Shown: positions 11,457 through 22,428, numbered from the stretch's first letter. The stretch is DNA of 64,000 bases from Xylogone sp. PMI_703 (GCA_021399445.1 JAJTUQ010000008.1:496001-560000), one strand, 5' to 3'. Numbers and translations are program-made. Notes: generated by a model not told the origin, from the letters alone.

Positions 11457-13385
11457 TTACTGCGCTACCTCCTCTTCCACCCAGCCATTCAACCCATTCT
11501 CTGGGATAGCAAGCCTAAACCCGTTGCTATCGAAGCCACCGTTACTCAGGCCAGAAAAGCTGCTCTGGTATTGGTGGCCACGTGCATTGCTGGGCACCAG
11601 CATACCGCCGATGGTCGTAGCCGCCGAGGTACCATTTTGGAATCCATTGCTGAGGTTGACACTGGAACTTTGATGGTGACCTAATGAACACTGTTGAGGT
11701 ATATCAAGGGCATCAAGGCTGGCGCTGTTAGGGCTGCTGCTGAAAAGAGCAGCCTGCTGAGCGGCAAGAACATTCTGTTGCTGTTGCTGCAGGGCTGCGA
11801 CCGAGAAGGGATCTAATTGTTGCTGTGCCTGTTGGGCTTGAGCCTGCTGGCTGACCTGGTTGAGGTACATCGTGAGTGGGTTGTTGCTACCTGCATTGAG
11901 GATGGCGGATGCGGTTGGGCTCGATCCATTCTGGCTGGGTTGAAGACCACCACTGTTAGATGGCGGTGAGTTCACACCGCCAGCACGAGGGGGCTGGGCC
12001 TGCTGGAACTGGCGAGGAGGGTTTCCACAGCGATCCTTGCCAAAGTTGACCTTGAACCGTCGGTACTCTTCCTTGCCTCGAACGGCCTCAATGGCCTTGA
12101 TTGCATTGGCAATGTTGGTGAAGTTGACAAAGGCGCAGCTCTTCTCTCGAAGAGTGTTCACTAGCTCGATCTCGCCGTACTCGGAGAAATCCTGTCTCAG
12201 TCTTTCCTCCGTCCACGATTCGTCCAGGTTGCCCACATAGACATTTCGGGAAGCACCGCCGCTGACAGCAAGGGCAATGGCTGCGGGCAAGGCGCCGGAA
12301 TGCTTTCCCCATCCAATCTTCAATTTTCTGTTGTGAATCATTAATCTCTGCAAATTACTCAAGGCGTAGAAAGAAGCTGCAGAAGTTGGATCAATAAAGG
12401 TGACAAAGCAGATGTGCTTGTCGGGTATATATCGAATGTGATGTAAAATTCCACCCCTGACAACGTTACAAATCTCCTCAATAGTGGTCTCCGGATGAAC
12501 GCTCCCCAGATAGACCGTTCGGTTTCCTAGGTTGTCGATGTCTCCTGCAGATGTAGCCGCGGCCGCGGCCGCCACAGACTGCCGTGCCAAAGCATTGGAG
12601 ATCAGATCTCGGTCTGCACAGTTCAGCACGTGTGTATATCCGGGAGCAATACCCAGATACTGGGCAGCATTTTGCTGCTGCGTCCTGGAGACGTACGCAC
12701 ATCGATCCTTTCCGTAGTAGACGCGGCGTGATGCTTGCCACTTCGGCTCCTGGGGCAATTGTGCAACAGCCTTGATAGCATTTCCGATGGACAGGAAGTG
12801 CACAAAGCCGATCGCCTTCTCTCGTACGATCTTGACGGTGTCGATTGGGCCAAACTTGCCAAGATCCTCGCGTAGCTCCTCTTCGGTCACCTCCTCAGGT
12901 AGGTTTCCCAGGTAGACGTTTCTGGAAGCACCCGACTGCTGTACCGCCAGGGCCACAGATGTGGGCACCTGAGAAGGCTTTCCCCATCCCATCTTGATAT
13001 CCTGGCCTCGAATAGCAAGCCTCTTCAAGATTGCATCGGAATGGAAGTGCGTGGCGGAGCTGGCATCCAAGAATGAGATGAAAGCACAGTTCTTGTCTGG
13101 GAGGAGTCGGACGGACTCGATCTGCCCACTTCGAACATGACCCAGAATCTCCTCGGCCGAGGTCTCAGGAGGAATATTTCCGAGATAGACGGTTCGGCTG
13201 GTGCTAGACATCATTCCCGGAGAGACGTTGACGCTCTGGGCCTGTTGCTGTTGCTGCTGTGCTTGCTGCTGGCCCTGCTGGGTATTCTGCTGCTGCTGCT
13301 GGAACGTTGCAAAGTTCTGGAAATGGGGGCTGGAAGTTCCTGGGGAACCTGGCTGGAAGGGGCTTCCGAGCGACGGTTGTGACAA
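11457..13385 (-). CDS. nrd1: Four-RRM RNA-binding protein, Nrd1/Mrn1 family
   Basis: The product has a Gln-rich N-terminus (about residues 25-50), four RNA-recognition motifs at about 64-136, 155-229, 289-361 and 380-453, and a Gln/Asn/Ser-rich C-terminal tail. RRM1 and RRM3 each end in a GWGK motif, RRM2 and RRM4 in a YGKDRC/FGKDRC-type motif. That alternating pattern is characteristic of fission-yeast Nrd1 and budding-yeast Mrn1, cytoplasmic mRNA-binding regulators of differentiation and stress responses. The open frame has an upstream TAA and begins at a TTG; the first in-frame ATGs are at residues 58 and 59 (13214 and 13211). The low-complexity N-terminus is family-like, so an upstream exon probably supplies the true start; a GCTAAC branch-like site lies near 13420. 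This is the only conserved core gene in the window. Confidence 0.9.
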   Translation of the reverse strand: MSQPSLGSPFQPGSPGTSSPHFQNFATFQQQQQNTQQGQQQAQQQQQQAQSVNVSPGMMSSTSRTVYLGNIPPETSAEEILGHVRSGQIESVRLLPDKNCAFISFLDASSATHFHSDAILKRLAIRGQDIKMGWGKPSQVPTSVALAVQQSGASRNVYLGNLPEEVTEEELREDLGKFGPIDTVKIVREKAIGFVHFLSIGNAIKAVAQLPQEPKWQASRRVYYGKDRCAYVSRTQQQNAAQYLGIAPGYTHVLNCADRDLISNALARQSVAAAAAATSAGDIDNLGNRTVYLGSVHPETTIEEICNVVRGGILHHIRYIPDKHICFVTFIDPTSAASFYALSNLQRLMIHNRKLKIGWGKHSGALPAAIALAVSGGASRNVYVGNLDESWTEERLRQDFSEYGEIELVNTLREKSCAFVNFTNIANAIKAIEAVRGKEEYRRFKVNFGKDRCGNPPRQFQQAQPPRAGGVNSPPSNSGGLQPSQNGSSPTASAILNAGSNNPLTMYLNQVSQQAQAQQAQQQLDPFSVAALQQQQQNVLAAQQAALFSSSPNSASLDALDIPQQCSLGHHQSSSVNLSNGFQNGTSAATTIGGMLVPSNARGHQYQSSFSGLSNGGFDSNGFRLAIPENGLNGWVEEEVAQ

Positions 13386-13399
13386 AGTAGTGGTTTAGT

Positions 13400-13920
13400 G
13401 TTGATCGATGGGACGTTAGCCCTACAAGGAAGAGAGTAAGTTTTGCAATTGGCCTTTCTGTTGTTCTCTGGAGGCTGCTCGCTTTTTGGTGTCTACTAGG
13501 TTTGCAGAAGAGTAGAGCCACAAAAATCCAGGGAACGACTAGTTAAAAGTCTGGTGTAGGCTTTCTTCTTTTATAATTGAGCGAAGGTATCCCAAGTTGA
13601 CTTTTGAGGGGCGGAGAGGATGGAGAAGAGAGGTGTACCTTTCCTTTTCAGCTCTTTAGGCAGCAAAGAGAGTGAGAAAGAGAGAGCCGGGATGATTCGC
13701 TCGCGTGGGGTCAGGAATACCGTATCTTCATCCGGAGATAGTGGTGGTAGTAGTAGTGGGCTAAGATTGGTGTTTGAGGAAGAATACGTATGTAGCAAAC
13801 AGGATATAACAGTGCGAATCCTAATCGGGAAAAATATTAATAGGTCGATAATAACTTCACGAACAGAACGAAGGGGCGTGGAAATAGTCAGTCAAAGTTG
13901 GCTCCCTTCTTGACTAGGCA
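13400..13920 (-). promoter_or_regulatory. 5' leader/promoter of the RRM gene
   Basis: The minus strand is rich in CT/TCTTT tracts, typical of promoters and 5' leaders of well-expressed fungal genes, with a TATAAA-like box near 13568. Frames here are low-complexity and not persuasive as genes. The missing first exon of the RRM gene should be here. Confidence 0.4.
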
Positions 13921-14328
13921 GGATACCGTTTTGATCCGTTCCCAGCCACTCACTCTCTTCAACAACCTAAAACTCAGGAAGTCGGGAGGATAGATAATCC
14001 AATCACGAGGCAGTGATAGAGGATGGTGAATGCCTGTTGTCATAACAACGAGTAATTGGCGTCCATCAGACTAGGCATATGTAAGTATTATGTCACATAT
14101 AACATTTGGAGGCAGAATTGATTTGGCGTGATATACCCTAAATCCCCGTCCTTAATACCTGATACTACTATGTACTGACTCAGGAAAACCTTGCCACTGA
14201 TAGAACGTAAGTAGCAATGGCCTTACTTGTGAGAGAAATTCCAGCCCACGTTTCAGCTATGTCCCTGAATCGTCCTGGACAACTCGCAAGATGACACCGC
14301 CTGATGTAAAATACGCGTCAGTCTTACC

Positions 14329-14771
14329 ATGTCGCGTTATACGGATGGTCTTGTTTACCGTCCTATGTATCCGGCCGACCTCCAGGCCTCCACGCCCCTG
14401 CCAGTCAACACGAAGAGGTGGAATCAGGTATTAAAGATATGTGTATATGTAGAACAAAAGGCATATCACTCCATAGAGCAAACTAACCGCGGGACTAAAA
14501 AGGAGAATGAATGGCACAGATGAGGTTCGAGATTTCTGGCTGCAGGTTTCCTTCTGCCAAATTCTCTTATGCTGCTAACATCGCGACTAGTTATCCCCAT
14601 CCTACGATCGTCGTTCTAGGTCTAGATCGGGCGTCAGGCGCAAGGATAACCGTGTTGGAGAGGCTACTGATGAGTCTTCAGCGTAATCAATGGAGAACCG
14701 TCACGCTAGTATCATCCAGCCGTTCATGCGACCGGTTGATCCAACCGCCGATGGGGTTCCAGACTACCTAG
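14329..14771 (+). CDS. Hypothetical two-exon small protein
   Basis: Exon 1 at 14329-14427 (starts MSRYTDGLVYRPMYPAD) can be spliced to exon 2 at 14520-14771 by an intron of 92 nt with donor GTATTA, a CTAAC branch site near 14483 and acceptor CACAG. The joined product is 116 aa. I do not recognise it; there is no signal peptide, membrane segment or known motif. Splice signals favour a gene or gene relic, but composition is weak. Confidence 0.3.
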
Positions 14772-15221
14772 AAATCATCACTTGGGACGATCAAGTCTAA
14801 GCTAGATGGCAAAACCTATCGCACTACAGAGGAGTTCAGTAAAGATGTGTCACAGGTGTTTGGGAACTGTTATAGATACTGAAATAAAGAGTACCAGATC
14901 CATAAGAACTGTCGAGTTATCGAAAAATGGTTTTGCAATAGGTGGAAACATATGACTCAAGACTAGGTTATTCGATTTTTGCCATACACGATCCTTTATC
15001 TCTCATGGTAACTAATATGGTATTGGTCTAGTTTTTCATCCGAAATGCAGAGCATCCAATAGACTGCCTCATAACTTACGCCCTCATTCACAAGTGAGGT
15101 CGTCAAGCAGATTCCCTACGCGTGATGAGAGTTGTTATTGGCTTTAATGTTTTGAAGTGGCTGGTGAGCGCAGTCAAGATTACGTACGCGCAAAAGTGGA
15201 GCGCAGTGATGCAAAAAATGG

Positions 15222-16086
15222 CTGCGGTATGGTGTACCATGTGGGGGAGTTGTGCCAAACTTAGCGATCGACATTTTGAAATTTTGACGATTTGATGTTT
15301 TGGGGAGTTCAACCACCCCAAACTCAACAACAGTAACCTATTCACGCTCTTTGACGTATAATTATTAGTTAATAGACGTCCAGTAAGACTCTGAGATTAT
15401 AGAATTCAAGCTAACAGCCCATTTGCGGTTGTTAGCTTTAGTACGGTACAGCCCATATAGTACAGCTCACAAGCCAACGGCCGAAGAACGTTGGCTGAGA
15501 ATGGCCTGTACTGAATGGCCCGTAGAGCTAAAGCCCTACTCTTCAACTATATTTTAACACCTTTTAGCTGTTAATTTCCAATTGAATACCGCATATTCTC
15601 ACGAGAATGACTCTCGAACTAAGCCCCCTGAATTCCGCTCTATGGTATATTTACCGAGTGGTTAATCTCCTAGTGCTGACGATACGCACTGTATAGCGTT
15701 ACATTTTCTATCTAGTTCGACAGTCAATTTCATGAGAATATGCGGTAATACCCGTGTGAGCAAGCAAGGCTGAGCGAGACTCTACTGTAGTAGAGTAGCT
15801 GAGCGAGGCTTTACTGTAGTAGAGTAGCTGAGCAAGGCTTTACTATAATAGTACGTGTTAATGACTTTCGGCCGTTGGCTCTCTGTATACGTTATATTAT
15901 ACTCTATATACTTTATTAAGTTATAAATAATCATATTATTCAATTAATCAATAGAAACTGGCTCTGGTTGTTGGGTTTGAAGTGGTTCAATTCTTCCCAA
16001 AGTCAAATAGTCAAATCGTCAAAATTTCAAAATGTCGATCGCTAAGTTTGGCACAACCCCCCCACATGGTACACCATACTGCGGTG
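15222..16086. repeat. Nested foldback/MITE-like structure with long terminal inverted repeats
   Basis: The outer arms are about 15222-15333 and 15964-16086, sharing in inverted orientation the core aaaatttcaaaatgtcgatc and a gtaccatgtggggg block. Inside is a second inverted pair, ccaacggccgaa (about 15474-15486) with ttcggccgttgg (about 15866-15878), and inside that a third, accgcatattctca (about 15586-15600) with tgagaatatgcggt (about 15733-15747). No coding region is present. The three nested pairs suggest serial insertion of non-autonomous elements or one complex foldback. Confidence 0.65.
15769..15855 (+). repeat. Tandem repeat, three units of 29 bp
   Basis: The unit gctgagcgaggctttactgt plus agtagagta occurs three times in a row with a few substitutions, the third being the most diverged. 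It lies inside the nested foldback. Each unit contains the small palindrome tactgtagta. Confidence 0.7.
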
Positions 16087-16164
16087 GGGCTCAATTGGTT
16101 CTCGCGATTTAGATGATCTGCAACCTTGTTTTGACAACATCTGACATCGCTTATTTTAGCATCT

Positions 16165-16340
16165 TGAACCGACGTGATTTGTTGATTAACAAGTTGAAGT
16201 CTTCCTTCTTGCTCTAGATAACCTTTTGCCCATTTTGACGTGTTGTGGTTGTAAAATAATTCATAGAAAGTTGCGGCGTTGATGGGTCAAATAAATTTTG
16301 GGGAAGTGGCCGGCCGAGCCGGGATCTACGTACAAAGTAC
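16165..16340 (-). mobile_element. Fragment of a pogo-type transposon (transposase 5' end and terminal repeat)
   Basis: This piece matches, in the same orientation, 61130-61325, the start of the pogo transposase gene plus its terminal sequence. Shared landmarks are gaagtcttccttcttg, the gacgtgtt-tggttg block and the end gggatctacg followed by TA. Only the first few dozen codons of the transposase would be covered, with indels, so it is a dead remnant. Confidence 0.6.
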
Positions 16341-17395
16341 AGTATTCAATCCACTCGTTTACATCGGACTACCAGGGTGTTAGTCCCTGATATTGATATA
16401 CTGCATCATTTCATTCTCATGGATCCCAGAAGTACCTGTATTGAATGCATCCTAAAGAGGTTAATAAAGCATTATATTTGACCCTTATGAACACTAATTA
16501 CGGCCGTACGCTATATTTACTCCCTAGAAATTCCATCGCCCTAATCCTAACTTCCGTTTGGACCATCAGGTTAATAAGTGGGGGCTTGGTAAATATACCC
16601 CATTGAGCACCGTGGAAAAATACTAGACTAAAAGTGCATAGTGTTAGTCTAAGCACTAAATGCCCTGTCTGACACCCTACATAGGGCGTCCATGCTATAG
16701 CACATACGGGTAACATCGGGCGTAGTGGAGATGGGGCAAAGTATCAAGTCTTCTGATAAGACGTCGTAATCATGAACATCAAGTGTACATAATCCTTATG
16801 CTAAGCTGACTTATATTGCAGTAATTGGTCAAATCGTCATCAGCACGGCATATTGCTCCTTCTAATGTTCCCTTAGACCTGACTTACGCTTGACACCTTC
16901 GGTTCGGCATAAAGATATTGCGCAAGTCTAGGTTGAAGTTCCGTAGAGAATCAGTGAGTTAAGCAGACAGGTGAAATCAGCGCCTGGCGCCTTCGGTCAT
17001 GGAGAAAGAAGATAGTAGACAATCTACGGGTACAGGTGCAAAACCATTAAAAACAGTCTTTTTTCTTATATTATTTCGAAAGATTTTAACATTACAAATA
17101 TATTAATTCCGGGAAACTTCAGACTTCCATTAAGAACTATATGTAACAGAAAACTTTTAGAAAAGATAAAGTGAAATGCTTGAGCACTTTCAAAACATGG
17201 TTGGAAGCTCTTGATAAATCAGAAAAGGACAGCGTTCAATAAACAAGAGCACTGTTCCACGCGTCCCTCTGTCGTTCAACAGATTTTTATCCCGTACCTA
17301 AAGTGAAAACTCCTGAGGGTTCATCATCATCCACTTTATGTGTCATTGGTTGTCTAGTCATGAAATCGAGGCACAGCCCTGATTAGAGTCCGCAC
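16341..17395. other. Non-coding interval
   Basis: No supported gene on either strand; the longest frames are short and compositionally unlike coding sequence. It precedes the duplicated segment that starts near 17396. Confidence 0.5.
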
Positions 17396-18537
17396 GCCTC
17401 TTGACTCTCAGTGTGTCGGGCAGAACTCGCAGCCACTTTCGACTTCACACCTAAGGCACATAATTCAAGGGGAGGCCTCCACACACGCACAAGTGGCGAT
17501 ACACACATTCTCTTGGATTCCATTTTCCACACTTTTCACACGGGATCCAACCACTAATGGCTCTGGTGGTCAACAAATCCAGGTAAAGGAGATAGTAGAC
17601 TGCGATACTATAACAGCCTAAAACAGCTTAGCGCTGCTAGACAGGATATATCCCTGCTATCCTTAATCAGATAACAAAAAGGCTATTTTTGGCGCTGCTA
17701 ACTAGGTCCTTTAAAATAGCATTACCTACGATGCTATGTCAGCTACCCAACCTGTTCTTTCTCTACAATACTTCCCTTTGAAATGGCTGTTTCTATGATT
17801 GCCTTTGGTAAAAATTGCGAGTATGAATCTATATGGAAAATCTTGTTTCAGGATACCAAAGTCCTCGACGAATGCAGCACATCTGGACTGAAGTTTATTG
17901 TACTCGGAATCGACTTACCAGACATTATAGATGAATATCATAAAAAAGTTCATTGTCCAATTCGGCCTAAAGGCAGCACTCCGAAATTAGTAATAGTTAT
18001 ATTAAACGAGAAAAAATTCCAGTTTAGCAAGAATGGCTGGCAACGTTTCAAAAAGTCTCTCCGACCTCACTCGTACAGCGAGGGAAAATACGAATTCAAC
18101 CTTACTGACCCAAACATAAATTTAAACGTCCACAGTTGTATTTACAACACGCTACATCGACCTATATTCATCATGGAGCCCGACCGATTGTTTTATAGGT
18201 ATTATAAGAGTGGACTTGTCGAAGTAATCTCCACATGTGCCGCTATGTATGGGGACCGGTTAGAAAATGAAGACAAAAACAGGTCATATAGTGATACTGC
18301 AATTTGTCCACACTCTAGAGGGTATCAGATTGAACTAAAATATGCTGGTCGATTACATCAGTGGGATATTTTGCCGTTATGGTGGCAATGAAAATGTAAG
18401 GGGAACGTTGTGAAGTCCACTCTTTTCCATATCCTAGAAACGAAAAGGCTGCGTTAATTTGTAGGAAGGGGAGCTCTTGTAAACTACGTAACCTAGCAGA
18501 CATTCATTTAATCGAAAAAACCTTGTTGCCTATCTAC
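17396..18537 (+). repeat. Inverted segmental duplication, copy 1 (partner 62794 to window end)
   Basis: Over about 1.15 kb this segment matches the minus strand of 62794-63995 with small substitutions and indels. The match starts near cttgactctcagtgtgt and ends after ttgttgcctatcta. It includes the whole frame at 17783-18391 with its upstream region. The partner continues to the window edge, so the duplication may be longer. Confidence 0.85.
17783..18391 (+). CDS. Orphan protein, 202 aa, duplicated in inverted orientation
   Basis: A single uninterrupted frame from ATG, starting MAVSMIAFGKNCEYESIW. The product is soluble-looking, mixed alpha/beta, without signal peptide or membrane segments, and with several basic patches. 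I do not recognise the family. The second copy (minus, about 63042-63540) has lost the start codon (ATG to ATA) and has one extra G after the codons for NEDKN, so its frame ends earlier. Because the last 35 residues here depend on which indel state is ancestral, the true C-terminus may be near residue 167. The upstream region is duplicated too, so promoter and gene travelled together. Confidence 0.55.
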   Translation: MAVSMIAFGKNCEYESIWKILFQDTKVLDECSTSGLKFIVLGIDLPDIIDEYHKKVHCPIRPKGSTPKLVIVILNEKKFQFSKNGWQRFKKSLRPHSYSEGKYEFNLTDPNINLNVHSCIYNTLHRPIFIMEPDRLFYRYYKSGLVEVISTCAAMYGDRLENEDKNRSYSDTAICPHSRGYQIELKYAGRLHQWDILPLWWQ

Positions 18538-19400
18538 AGGAGAATTCGAAACCACGCTCTCACCCAATACCCTTCTTGAAGGAGAACGTGGTGGTATATA
18601 CACGAGTTATGAGGGTGTCCAGTTGGTACTCTTTATTTAATATTTGCCTTATTTTCAGGATTATTAGGTACTTCTTTTTCAGTTCTAATAGAATATTAGT
18701 TTTAATTGCTTCCTGGTTGCTATTCGAGCTATGCATCCTAGGTGGGAAAGCAACTGTTAAGACAAAAGTAAATAACGTCTATCCGCCCGTGCCGAGAAGA
18801 CTGCCGTAGTGAGAAAATTTTGGGGATACTTTGACTTGAAGCATCTCAAAATTTGCACACAGATTGATATTCATAATAATTCCATATCAACTCTGTATTA
18901 TACCTACTTGTAAACATCTAACTAGTTATGTTACGTATTCTCTGGAATTTCCTTTTAATATGATAAGTTGTGCCTCTGCATATGTAGTTAGTATACTTAA
19001 TCCGATTTCGCCCTCTGCCCATAGAACCACCCAATACCTAGATGTTGTGACTGTCGTGCCGCTATGATTAATCTGAGAAATTTCAGGCCCCGGTGAATTC
19101 TGCGTGGCTATAGAGGAGCCGATCACCCGAGAAGAATTTTTTGCTTGTCGGACAGAGATGCTGAGTGCTAGACGTGGAGTTTACCATCTGTGTTCGACTC
19201 GCTCCAAATACCGGTGGCATATTAGGGGGAAGTTGGGCTTGAGGTATACCCTAGTGTTGGAAATACAAATGCTGTGCCCGTGCCTAGAGTATTCTTGGTT
19301 GACTGAAAGCTGGTTGTGATGGTGATATCTAGGGAATTTGCCATTCAATGGCTAGCAATTCATATTTCGCAGTATCTGTGCACCGTGCTATGTTCATCAG
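18538..19400. other. Interval without a supported gene
   Basis: Frames are short and unconvincing. The right end runs into the relic at about 19405-19560. Confidence 0.45.
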
Positions 19401-19404
19401 GCTC

Positions 19405-19700
19405 TGCTATGCGGCCTCTCCAGTACCACCTACGGAAGTACATCCCGCGCTTCGCGAGCCGCGAGCATCTCCGCCTGATTTTGCCACGTCTGGAAGGATC
19501 TCGGATCCACAAGAGCTTCCGGAAATCGATCCCTCTACAGTACCAGATATTTAAGTCAATAATTGTCTTGTTTTTCTTCTTATTTTTTCTCTTTATCTTT
19601 TTATTTTTCATTTTTTATTTTTTTGGGGGTGGAGTTGGGGGGGGGGGGGGGGGGGGGGGGCTCAAAGGGGGCTTCTGTATCAGCTTTTATTATAGATAAT
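19405..19700 (+). pseudogene. 3' relic of the orphan gene at 41362-41874
   Basis: The frame around PPTEVHPALREP to PEIDPSTV matches the last 40 or so residues of the 171-aa orphan at 41362-41874, and the 3' flank also matches (agggggcttctgtatcagc here, gagggcttttgtaatctgc there). The 5' part of the gene is absent. The flank here has expanded into a T-rich tract followed by a run of 24 G. Confidence 0.6.
19637..19660 (+). repeat. G homopolymer, 24 bases
   Basis: An uninterrupted run of 24 G, preceded by T-rich sequence and GGGGGTGGAG. The paralogous site near 41960 has only AGGAGGAGGGGTGTGGAGGG. A run of this length can form G-quadruplexes and is a common site of sequencing error, so the exact length is uncertain. 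Confidence 0.8.
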
Positions 19701-19967
19701 GGTCACCACCTCTTCATTCATTAAAATTGCTTTATTCACCATCTCCTTACATAACACTTACCGTATTTTAATCGCCGTATATATAGAAAACTGTACTCAA
19801 AGTCGGTTTCGATGCACTTGCACTCTGTGATTTTTTACTGTTCCTGTTAAAGTTAGGTTTGTAACAGCTGAAGCTCTAGAAACGACGCAATGGCATTCCA
19901 GCATTGTCCATTAGGATCATCTACATCTCATAGTTGGAGATAATGATGATATTGTTCTTGATCCCCA

Positions 19968-20257
19968 ATACGTGGTAATCATCTCGATTAGGCGTCGAGG
20001 TTAACTGTTGCGTATTTCCTTTCCTGGCTATTTTATTCGCCTTTGATTCGGATGAGGGAGACTTGGACCTATCATCTAGTGGCGCTTACTTGAACTAGCA
20101 GTACTTGAGTGGAGACGCTCTTCTGCTAGATTCGGCATGAACGTGCCAATCTGCGTCGTTGGTCATGCTCTTTGGGACATCGGAGTAAGCTTTCTCTGAA
20201 ATAGAAAGCATAGAAAGAAGGGAAACTTTGGGTCGTGTTATATAGTTCACTTGGACG
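19968..20257 (-). pseudogene. Inverted fragment of the pseudokinase N-terminal region
   Basis: The minus strand of this stretch matches 31450-31735, covering the upstream region and about the first 70 codons of the pseudokinase gene, including the GTTCGTGCCGAATC-like block and the CGCAACAGTTAA block. Indels and a rearranged start region destroy the frame. It is a non-functional fragment. Confidence 0.65.
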
Positions 20258-20387
20258 AGGAGTAATGAGAGGCCAAAATTGACTCCGCGGACGGTACTTT
20301 GATTTTTAGTTCTAATCTAAAGGGAAACACGAATAACTATGTATTTGCTGTAGCCTACTTCCTTCCGTCCCAACTTTACCTCTTACT

Positions 20388-22226
20388 CTAGGTCCAAACT
20401 AGCTGCTTGTTCTCGGCTGGCTGGTAGTCGAGCTCTAGTAACCTCACATTCTCACTTAAGTGTGGCTGGAGAAGAAGCCTTAGTTCATCACGTACTTGCG
20501 TATTGGCAGAAACTTGAGAAATCAGCTGAGAATTGGGTTGTTAAAAACTTCATATCCCACCTGTAATCAACATTTTAGTTTGGCTATAAACTCCATGTAA
20601 CAATATCTCATCATCCACGAGAGCGGAGAGTTTCATTTTGCCGTTGTCGTAAGCAAGCCGCCCATGAACCCCACCGTACTGAGGGGTAGGGGACAACCGC
20701 CCTTGCTCATAATAAATTCGTATACGGAGCATCTAAAGTAACTTAACAAAGACTCATGATTGTTTACCATCACTTACATATCCATTCCCCAATTCATCCT
20801 CCTCTAGAGCTCGATCAAGTAAATCACTGGCCGGCTTCTCATCTCCTACTGCGATTAAAAGTGGCTTCTCGATACGCTCAGAAGAACACCTACCATGATG
20901 TTGCAGTTGCCAAACCAGAGTAATATAACGTGTACGTACGACCGATGCATTAAAACCCTGAATAAGCTCCTTCAGAAGCGGTAGCTGTGCGGTTATTCCA
21001 AAACCGGTAGCGATCATGAACACCCTCCCATAATCGCCAGCGCGCACCGGCAGCCCATGTGGTCCACTAAGGAGAGCGATATGGGATCTTGTCGGTTCAG
21101 AAGTATCTGATACCCTAGCATCTCCGAAGGCTCTCTGGATAGGCCTAAACTTTTTGTCTCCCGAGTGTCGGTCTTCTCTGTAGGCGTCGGCTCGTGTGAA
21201 GAGCCTTTGCGTAAATCCCGTCCTTGGTTCTATGAGGAGATCAATACTTGGTCGTTCCCCTCCACTCCATGAAGCAATTGTGAAAGGATGAGTTTGCAAC
21301 GCAGACAATGGACTGATAGAGGGCATCCAGAGGTTAACGTACTGCCCAGCCTTGAAGCCCCAGTCCTTTGGTACATAAATCGTAACTCTAACAGCTCCAT
21401 TGTGTCTCGCGATTAGAGCCCTGGGGGTCTCTCCGTGAATCGAGACATTTCGATACAAAAGAGTGAGCACTTCAAGAGCCACTGTGACCAGGAAAGTGCC
21501 ACCGCAGATCAGTAAGTAGATACGCGGAAGTTCCCATTGCGAAACATGCTTCCATAGAGCGTAGACAACCATGATAGCCAAACCCTGATGAATGCGGAGG
21601 AAAATTTCGTAGGACAACCAGCGAAATATAGGAGATATCAAAAGCATCGAGGCCATACAAATAACTGCCTGAATCAACGTCAACATCTGGTTTTACCCTC
21701 ACTAAGGCAAGCTTACTGTCAGCCCAAAAATCCGGTCATCTGTGAGGCTCGGCTTGCTGAACACGCATATAAGAACATGCAAGAGGCTAAGAAGAATCGT
21801 CATACACCCCGCTGATGCATGCAAAGTATAATACTTCGAAATGGAGATGCCAAGTAGATCCGATGCAAAGCCCATATGAAGCCCAAGATAGACAGGGACC
21901 ATATTCATGAGCGATAGATGGCCTGCCTGGGCTGCCTCACTGCTAGTGCCAGCTTCCACGTACCATGCGCAGAAAAGGTTAATAGAGAAGTAGAGCAGCT
22001 GGACAGCCACCTGGACATAGGTCCATGGGCCAAAGAATCGGTAACGGGGAAGGATTCTGGGATAAACAAGGTAATTTTTAATTGGTATGCCATAGCGTTT
22101 CGAGAATGAAGAGAGACTTCTCAGAGCTCGAACAATCAGTAGCAAAAGAAGGCTACCAGCCAGACCAATACCGTAAAGTTGTGGAACGCTCAGATCAACG
22201 CCGTGAAACCGTGTGATGGTTGCCAT
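20388..22226 (-). CDS. Ferric-reductase-type transmembrane oxidoreductase (FRE family)
   Basis: Four exons, 22226-21717, 21668-20778, 20732-20561 and 20512-20388, join in frame over three introns of 48, 45 and 48 nt to a 565-aa protein. The ferric reductase transmembrane domain has both heme-ligand pairs, H136/H150 and H197/H211, each spaced by 14. A FAD-binding motif HPFT is at 297-300, a GPHG motif at 372-375, an ATGFGI nucleotide-binding motif at 390-395, and the family's LELDYQP ending is present. The enzyme should move electrons from NAD(P)H via FAD and two hemes across a membrane to ferric iron. It is intact as spliced and divergent from the DUF3723 gene, with 202 bp between the start codons. 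FRE genes are recurrent cargo of fungal Starship elements. The third donor is non-standard (GTGGGA) but has a CTGAT branch site. Iron or copper substrate cannot be told from sequence. Confidence 0.88.
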
Positions 22227-22428
22227 GTTTTACCAGAAGGATGAATGCTGAAGAATCTGATATCGTGAAAGGCCATAAATGTCGCTATATAGTCTCTCCT
22301 AAATGGCAGCCAATTGTGCTGGTTCTGGTGGCTGGGCCAGTTCTGTAGTTACATTATAGTAAGGAGTAAATGCTACTATAAAGACAGAAATATGGAGTAA
22401 CTAGTACGAGCGAACGCATTCTCTCGAA
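22227..22428. promoter_or_regulatory. Shared divergent promoter of the FRE and DUF3723 genes
   Basis: Only 202 bp separate the two start codons, so both promoters must lie here or overlap the genes. The sequence is AT-rich in its right half (tactataaagacagaaatatgg), with a TATAAA-like box at about 22376-22381 suited to the plus-strand gene. I see no GATA-rich iron-regulatory cluster. Confidence 0.55.

Noticed and set aside
12037..13382. Several plus- and minus-strand frames overlapping nrd1
   Set aside because: Shadows of the Gln- and RRM-encoding frame; poly-Leu/Cys translations of the CAG repeats.
15103..15345. Minus-strand frame of 80 codons
   Set aside because: Covers an arm of the foldback repeat; the other arm does not keep the frame.
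19360..19611. Minus-strand Lys-rich frame
   Set aside because: Antisense of the T-rich tract and the relic; low complexity only.
20388..22226. NADPH oxidase (NOX) instead of ferric reductase
   Set aside because: Length of 565 aa, the short N-terminal part and the C-terminal ending fit FRE-type reductases; no EF hand or NOX-type extended loops.
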